From contig JALHMU010000006.1 of assembly GCA_022843885.1 (NCBI GenBank), positions 1-26,789 of the forward strand: DNA of 26,789 nucleotides, written 5' to 3'. The notes beneath the pieces are model-generated. The model was not told the origin of the DNA and made no database searches. It saw only the letters and a program-made list of their open reading frames with translations. The stretch comes from Candidatus Peribacteraceae bacterium (GTDB lineage Bacteria > Patescibacteriota > Gracilibacteria > Peribacterales > Peribacteraceae). Shown here one piece after another: positions 22,553 through 26,789 of this stretch. The position numbers and the translations under genes were made by a program. Every line of letters begins with the position of its first letter. Position 1 is the stretch's first letter.

Positions 22553-22558
22553 TACACT
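22553..22558 (+). promoter_or_regulatory. Putative -10 element of the pyrBC operon
   Basis: TACACT ends 13 nt before pyrB ATG 22572, leaving a predicted leader of about 6 nt. No Shine-Dalgarno site and no room for a PyrR-type attenuator, so leader-based pyrimidine control is unlikely. Confidence 0.4.
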
Positions 22559-22571
22559 TTCTCAGACCCGC

Positions 22572-23489
22572 ATGAAACTTTCCTTCCAACATCTGGTGTC
22601 GACGGAGCAACTCTCCCGATCCGACACCGATTTGATTATGAAGGTGAGCGAGCAGATGGAGAAAGTCGCTGCAAAAGGAACGAGCGACATCCTCAAGGGA
22701 AAAGTGTTGGGAGCGCTTTTTTACGAACCTTCCACCCGCACACGCCTCAGTTTTGAAGCCGCGATGGTGCGACTTGGCGGATCCAAAATCACGGCGGATG
22801 GATTGCAATTCAGCTCGATGTACAAAGGCGAAACAATCGAGGACACCATCATCGTTGCGGCACAGTACGCGGATATCATTTGTATGCGTCACCCGGAAAA
22901 GGGCAGTGCGGATAAAGCTGCAGCTGTGAGCCCCGTGCCATTCATCAATGCCGGTGACGGTCCAGGCCAGCATCCGACACAAGCCCTCCTCGATCTCTAC
23001 ACGATTCAAAAAGAGAAAGGACGCATTGAGGATCTCCACGTCGCGATGGTGGGTGACCTGAAATTCGGACGAACCGTGCATTCGCTTAGCTTCCTCCTCG
23101 GCCTGTACCCAAACGTTCGCTTCACACTCGTCTCGCCAAAGGAACTCGTGATGCCGGAGAAAGTAACGTCGTTCTTCAAGAAGAAAAACATTTCGTTCGT
23201 CGAAAGCGACAAGCTTGAAGACGCACTGGATGCGGATGTGCTCTATGACACGCGCGTACAGAAAGAACGCTTCGAAGATCCGAAAGAATATGAACGCTTG
23301 AAATTGAAATACGTGATCGATGCCAAGCATGTGAAAGGCAAGGACGTCACGATCATGCATCCGCTGCCACGCGTCGGAGAAATTACCACGGATGTGGACG
23401 CGCTGCCGAACGCTGCGTACTTCCGACAGGTCAAAAACGGTGTGTACGTTCGCATGGCGCTGCTGGCGCTTCTGCTCGACGCCGTGTAA
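22572..23489 (+). CDS. pyrB: Aspartate carbamoyltransferase catalytic subunit
   Basis: PyrB condenses carbamoyl phosphate and aspartate to carbamoyl aspartate, the committed step of pyrimidine synthesis. The 305-residue product is of normal length. The carbamoyl-phosphate motif STRTR is at 54-58 (ALFYEPSTRTRLSFEAAMVR). GDGPGQHPTQALLDLYT and the aspartate-loop MHPLPRVGEI are intact. The start at 22572 (MKLSFQHL) is preferred over an in-frame ATG at 22536 that lies upstream of the -10 element. The regulatory subunit PyrI is not next to it, so the enzyme is probably a simple unregulated trimer or a PyrC-associated form. pyrC follows after 9 nt in the same transcription unit. Confidence 0.95.
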   Translation: MKLSFQHLVSTEQLSRSDTDLIMKVSEQMEKVAAKGTSDILKGKVLGALFYEPSTRTRLSFEAAMVRLGGSKITADGLQFSSMYKGETIEDTIIVAAQYADIICMRHPEKGSADKAAAVSPVPFINAGDGPGQHPTQALLDLYTIQKEKGRIEDLHVAMVGDLKFGRTVHSLSFLLGLYPNVRFTLVSPKELVMPEKVTSFFKKKNISFVESDKLEDALDADVLYDTRVQKERFEDPKEYERLKLKYVIDAKHVKGKDVTIMHPLPRVGEITTDVDALPNAAYFRQVKNGVYVRMALLALLLDAV

Positions 23490-23498
23490 AACGGAACT

Positions 23499-24791
23499 AT
23501 GTCACAGCTTTTCACAAACATCCGGCTCGCAGAAACGAACGAGCGGAAAGATCTATTCATCGACAATGGGACGGTGTCGTTTCAAGGAAAATCAGCGGAA
23601 GAAACGATTCATGGCGACACACTGGTCGCGTTTCCAGGATTGATCGACTGCCATGTGCACTTTCGTGAACCGGGCTATGAACACAAAGCCACGATCCAAA
23701 GCGAATCACAGTCTGCATGGCATGGTGGCGTGACAACTGTCTGCGAGATGCCGAATACGAATCCATCGGCCACAACGGTCGATGCATTTGCCGACAAAGT
23801 GCACCGCGCAGCATCGTCACCGATTGATGTTCGCTTTTTCTTCGGTATCACGGAACGAGCGCACATCGACGAACTCATCAAACTTTTCACAGATGATGCA
23901 TATGGGGATTTGAAGAAGCGTTGCAGCGGTGTGAAGATTTATTTCGAACATTCCACGGGCAATCAGAAGATCGACGGCTCTCTCATTGAGACAGTGTTCC
24001 AAACATGCGCTGACCTCGGCATTACATTGGTCGGACATTGTGAAGACAGTGAAATTATCGCAGCAGCAAGCAAAAAGAAGGCGATCGATATTGGAGAGCA
24101 TTCACGACTTCGTCCCCCAGAAGCCGAAGCTGCTGCAGTGCTTTCCGCCATCGATCTCGCTAAAAAACACGGAACAAATTTCCACGTCGCACATCTTTCC
24201 ACGAAGCAAGCCGCTGAACTCGTGCGACAAGCAAAGAACGATGCGCTTTCTGTCACGTGCGAAGTTGCACCGCATCACTTGTTTCTTTCGACCGAGGATT
24301 ACGTGTCGCTTGGCACGCTCACAAAGATGAACCCGCCGGTTCGGTCACCAGAACATCTGGAAGCGCTGTGGCAGGCCGTCAAAGACCGCACCGTGGATTG
24401 TATTGCGACGGACCATGCACCGCACACACTCGAAGAAAAGAAAACAGGCGAACCACTCAAAGCGCCAAGCGGCGTACCGGGTGTCGAGACAATGTTGCCG
24501 TTGTTGCTGTCCGTCGCAAATAAGAAATGGCCGCATCCGCATCTCAAAAATCCTGGGGCCGAATTATCATTCTCCGATATTCATCGATTGTGTTTCGAGC
24601 GACCGAATGAAATTTTCCTCCTCGAGAAATCGGGCATTCAGAATGGCGGAGTCGCAGATCTTACGATCGTGGATCCGGAACTGGAATGGACGATTGCCGC
24701 GCACGAATTGCATTCAAAATGCACTTGGACGCCGTTTGAACACTGGCGCGTACAAGGCAAGGTATCGCAGGTTATTAGAGGATCGCGCTAA
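23499..24791 (+). CDS. pyrC: Dihydroorotase, class I
   Basis: PyrC cyclises carbamoyl aspartate to dihydroorotate, directly after PyrB. The 430-residue length and sequence fit the class I (multifunctional-complex) type. Metal-binding FPGLIDCHVHFREPG puts H52 and H54 in place. GVKIYFEHSTG, the VGHCEDSE block, HVAHLSTKQAAELV, CEVAPHHLFLS and the catalytic-Asp motif ATDHAPHTLEEK follow. No key metal ligand seems lost, so it should be active. It starts 9 nt after pyrB without a Shine-Dalgarno site and is probably translated by coupling or reinitiation. Its last 17 bp overlap the end of the convergent HAD phosphatase gene. The allantoinase relatives are less likely given the pyrB linkage. Confidence 0.95.
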   Translation: MSQLFTNIRLAETNERKDLFIDNGTVSFQGKSAEETIHGDTLVAFPGLIDCHVHFREPGYEHKATIQSESQSAWHGGVTTVCEMPNTNPSATTVDAFADKVHRAASSPIDVRFFFGITERAHIDELIKLFTDDAYGDLKKRCSGVKIYFEHSTGNQKIDGSLIETVFQTCADLGITLVGHCEDSEIIAAASKKKAIDIGEHSRLRPPEAEAAAVLSAIDLAKKHGTNFHVAHLSTKQAAELVRQAKNDALSVTCEVAPHHLFLSTEDYVSLGTLTKMNPPVRSPEHLEALWQAVKDRTVDCIATDHAPHTLEEKKTGEPLKAPSGVPGVETMLPLLLSVANKKWPHPHLKNPGAELSFSDIHRLCFERPNEIFLLEKSGIQNGGVADLTIVDPELEWTIAAHELHSKCTWTPFEHWRVQGKVSQVIRGSR

Positions 24792-25407
24792 TTTCTTGGA
24801 GCGATGACACGTGGAAGTCCGGTTCAAGCGGAAGTGTTTTCGGACCGTACGCACTCTTGATGAAACAACTTTTCATTCCTGCATTTTTTGCAGCGCCGAT
24901 GTCGAAGTTTTGATCACCGATGTAGATACATGTTGTCGGATCAACACCTAAAATTTCTGCAGCCATGAGTAGTCCATCGGGTGCAGGTTTCATGCAATCA
25001 TGGATTTCATCAGCAGTGATGACGTGCGGGATATGCGAGAGCACACCAAGATTTTCGTCGATCGCCTGGACGTAGCTACGCCACGAACCCGTGATGATCG
25101 CGCGCGGATATCCCGCGGTTTCTTTCAAGAATGCCTCCGCACCGGGGAGCCATCTGCTCTCGGTACGAAGGAGTGCAATGTAGGTTTCGTCGCGGAGCTT
25201 TCGAAGTGCGGATTCTTCTGAAGAATCAATCTTATAGAACTCCATCATTTCTTTGACGTGTTTTCCGGCGGTATACCATTCCAGATATTCTTTGGGTGTC
25301 ATCGGCACACCGAAAGCCGTGAAGGCTTTGATCAACGCTTTTTCGTACAGGCCGACGCTTTCAACAAGCGTGCCATCCAGATCGAAAAGGAGCGCGGAGA
25401 ATGCCAT
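24775..25407 (-). CDS. HAD-superfamily phosphatase (phosphoglycolate phosphatase / beta-phosphoglucomutase-like)
   Basis: A 210-residue haloacid-dehalogenase hydrolase with all four motifs: motif I LLFDLDGTLVES (nucleophile D9 and D11), motif II IITGSW, motif III Lys in CMKPAPDG, and motif IV YIGDQNFDIGAAKNAG. An alpha-helical cap lies between motifs I and II (about 15-85), the subclass I arrangement of Gph/PGM-like enzymes that dephosphorylate small metabolites. The substrate cannot be told. The ATG follows the RNase J stop after a single nucleotide, so it is the distal gene of an RNase J operon with coupled translation. Its end overlaps convergent pyrC by 17 bp. Confidence 0.88.
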   Translation of the reverse strand: MAFSALLFDLDGTLVESVGLYEKALIKAFTAFGVPMTPKEYLEWYTAGKHVKEMMEFYKIDSSEESALRKLRDETYIALLRTESRWLPGAEAFLKETAGYPRAIITGSWRSYVQAIDENLGVLSHIPHVITADEIHDCMKPAPDGLLMAAEILGVDPTTCIYIGDQNFDIGAAKNAGMKSCFIKSAYGPKTLPLEPDFHVSSLQEISAIL

Positions 25408-25408
25408 C

Positions 25409-26788
25409 TTAGACTTCGATGATGACGGGAACGATCATCGGTTCGCGGTCGAGCTTCTTGCGGAAGAATCGGAACAGCGCACCCGAGACGGAGTACTTGA
25501 GTTGATTGACGGTTTTCTCGCCGCGTTGCAACGTTTCCTCGTAGGCTTTGCGCGCAACTTGCGTTGCTTCCTGCGTGATTGCAGATTGCTCAGTGCCGTA
25601 CATCAGTCCTCGCGAGAGAACGAGTGGGTCACCGACCAAGCGCATCGAGTCAGCGTAGGCACGGAACGTAATCATGAGCATGCCGCCGTTACTCATAATG
25701 CGACGATCATCCATGATGCGTTGTCCTTCACCGCCTTTGCCGAGACCGTCGATGACGATGTCGTTGGCAGGATATTTTTGTTTGCTGCGACGAGCGCCAC
25801 CGTTTCGTTCAAACTCGAGGATTTCTCCGTTCGTCAGAAGGTGGATCTGGTTGTCGACATAGCCGATGGTACGGACCAAGTCGGCGTGTGCAGCACGCAT
25901 GTATGGTTCACCGTGCTCAGGAATGACGTGTTTGGCGCGCACCAAACGGTGCATCAGCAAGATGTCGTTCTGATATCCGTGACCTGTTGTATGCAGTGCG
26001 AGTTCTTGGTTCGTGATGACGCTGGCACCAAGGAGGTGCAGGTTGTTCACAACTTTCGCAACAGCACGTTCGTTTCCGAGAATCGGGTTGGAACTGAGGA
26101 CGACGGTGTCGCCCTTCTTGATCTGCACGTGTGAGTGCGTACCGAGACCCATGCGGGCCAAACCGGCGCGTTCTTCACCTTGCGATCCTGTGGTCAGAAT
26201 CAAAATTTCTTTATCAGGAATTTTATTCATGCCGGGTCCCACTTTGCGGATGAGGCCACGTGGTGCGTTGATGTAACCAAGCTGCGAAGCAATCTCGATG
26301 TTTTGTTCCATCGAACGACCAACGACGAAGACTTTGCGGTCCAGCGCCTTGGCATGTTCGATGACTTGCTGCAGACGATTCAGCAATGAGCTGAATGTCG
26401 AGATAACAATGCGACCCTTGGCATCACGCATGACGTTATAGAGCGTCTGCGAAATATTTTTTTCCGAGAGTGCATTGCCTGGCTTTGTTGCATTCGTTGA
26501 GTCCGCGATGATTGCGAGCACACCTTTGTCACCGAGTTCAGCGAGACGCTGAAAGTCGGCAGGTGGTTCGTTCATTGGCGTGAGGTCAAACTTAAAGTCT
26601 CCGGTATGCAGGATGGTTCCATACGGCGTATGAATCGCAATTGCTGCAGAATCCGGAATACTGTGCGTGACGCGGAGGAATTCCACTTTCACACGACCGA
26701 TCTGAATCATTTTTTTGAATTCAACGGTGTGGAGCTTGGCTTTCTGCGTCAATTTTTCTTCATCGAGGCGCTTCTTGACGAAGGCCAT
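25409..26788 (-). CDS. rnj: Ribonuclease J, C-terminal part (5' end outside window)
   Basis: This is the last ~460 residues of an RNase J metallo-beta-lactamase/beta-CASP nuclease, which degrades and matures RNA from the 5' end and may cut internally. Visible are the core segment VTHSIPDSAAIAIHTPYG with ILHTGDFKFDLTP, the beta-CASP region (ADSTNATKPG, IVISTFSSLLNRLQQVIEHA, TGSQGEERAGLARM), the helical linker with HTTGHGYQNDILLMHRLVRA and HVIPEHGEPYM, and a C-terminal domain. The N-terminal ~100 residues, including the HxHxDH zinc motif, lie beyond the right edge, so the first in-window Met is not the real start. Full proteins are near 550-570 residues. The HAD gene follows with a 1-nt gap. 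Confidence 0.94.
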   Translation of the reverse strand: MAFVKKRLDEEKLTQKAKLHTVEFKKMIQIGRVKVEFLRVTHSIPDSAAIAIHTPYGTILHTGDFKFDLTPMNEPPADFQRLAELGDKGVLAIIADSTNATKPGNALSEKNISQTLYNVMRDAKGRIVISTFSSLLNRLQQVIEHAKALDRKVFVVGRSMEQNIEIASQLGYINAPRGLIRKVGPGMNKIPDKEILILTTGSQGEERAGLARMGLGTHSHVQIKKGDTVVLSSNPILGNERAVAKVVNNLHLLGASVITNQELALHTTGHGYQNDILLMHRLVRAKHVIPEHGEPYMRAAHADLVRTIGYVDNQIHLLTNGEILEFERNGGARRSKQKYPANDIVIDGLGKGGEGQRIMDDRRIMSNGGMLMITFRAYADSMRLVGDPLVLSRGLMYGTEQSAITQEATQVARKAYEETLQRGEKTVNQLKYSVSGALFRFFRKKLDREPMIVPVIIEV

Positions 26789-26789
26789 C

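Noticed and set aside
22512..23360. Reverse-strand 282-aa ORF opposite pyrB
   Set aside because: It is the complement of a highly conserved enzyme gene, is rich in His, Phe, Arg and Cys as shadow frames often are, and has no promoter or start context.
1..26789. Alternative genetic code with UGA as glycine
   Set aside because: Genes such as zwf and the amidase/SpoIID fusion end at TGA at the expected protein length, and no conserved enzyme here needs readthrough of TGA.
1..26789. CRISPR array, insertion sequence, prophage or toxin-antitoxin module
   Set aside because: No spaced direct repeats, transposase, integrase, phage structural gene or recognisable toxin pair was seen; gene content is core metabolism, information processing and envelope.

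Overview
The window is a compact, standard-code bacterial chromosome segment of roughly even base composition. UGA is used as a normal stop (for example at the ends of the amidase/SpoIID gene and zwf), so it is not from the Gracilibacteria/Absconditabacteria groups that recode UGA. Short intergenic gaps, stop-to-stop or overlapping convergent genes, the scarcity of Shine-Dalgarno sites, LPxTG-like surface anchoring and the gene mix suggest a Patescibacteria/CPR-type genome, perhaps the Peregrinibacteria/Peribacteria side. That placement is inference from gene content only.

Layout. 1-362 is the 3' end of a UTP-glucose-1-phosphate uridylyltransferase, convergent with uvrB (363-2345). A divergent hypothetical gene follows, then a forward run serS - receiver protein - GT4 glycosyltransferase - amidase/SpoIID fusion (2424-8283). 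A reverse block holds metK, controlled by a SAM-I-type riboswitch with its own intrinsic terminator (9723-9885), with a tiny Cys/His-rich ORF on each side, then a ProX/YbaK-type tRNA deacylase. Divergent from that is a zwf-pgl pair (oxidative pentose phosphate pathway). mfd and dnaN are on the reverse strand. The 425-bp gap upstream of dnaN (17274-17698) has an AT-rich tract and a cluster of DnaA-box-like sequences and is a candidate replication origin; no dnaA is in the window. Beyond it lies a reverse cluster for the cell surface: a polysaccharide flippase, an Fn3 protein with an LPQSG sorting tail, a membrane-anchored ComEC-type metallo-beta-lactamase protein and a sugar nucleotidyltransferase with a left-handed beta-helix tail. 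The window ends with pyrB-pyrC (forward), a HAD phosphatase and the C-terminal part of RNase J (reverse).

How the genes fit together. Envelope building and remodelling (galU, GT4, flippase, nucleotidyltransferase, Fn3/LPQSG protein, amidase-SpoIID fusion) is interleaved with information processing (uvrB, mfd, dnaN, serS, tRNA deacylase, RNase J) and core metabolism (metK, zwf-pgl, pyrBC).

The most notable signals are: (1) a recurrent -10-like hexamer 6-9 nt before the ATG of transcription-unit-first genes with no Shine-Dalgarno site, pointing to widespread leaderless transcription; (2) the SAM riboswitch with a readable terminator/antiterminator switch; (3) the single-chain amidase plus SpoIID peptidoglycan hydrolase; (4) the oriC-like region beside dnaN; and (5) two tiny Cys-rich genes around metK. 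I found no CRISPR array, insertion sequence, tRNA or rRNA, and no clearly new multi-gene defence or mobile system.
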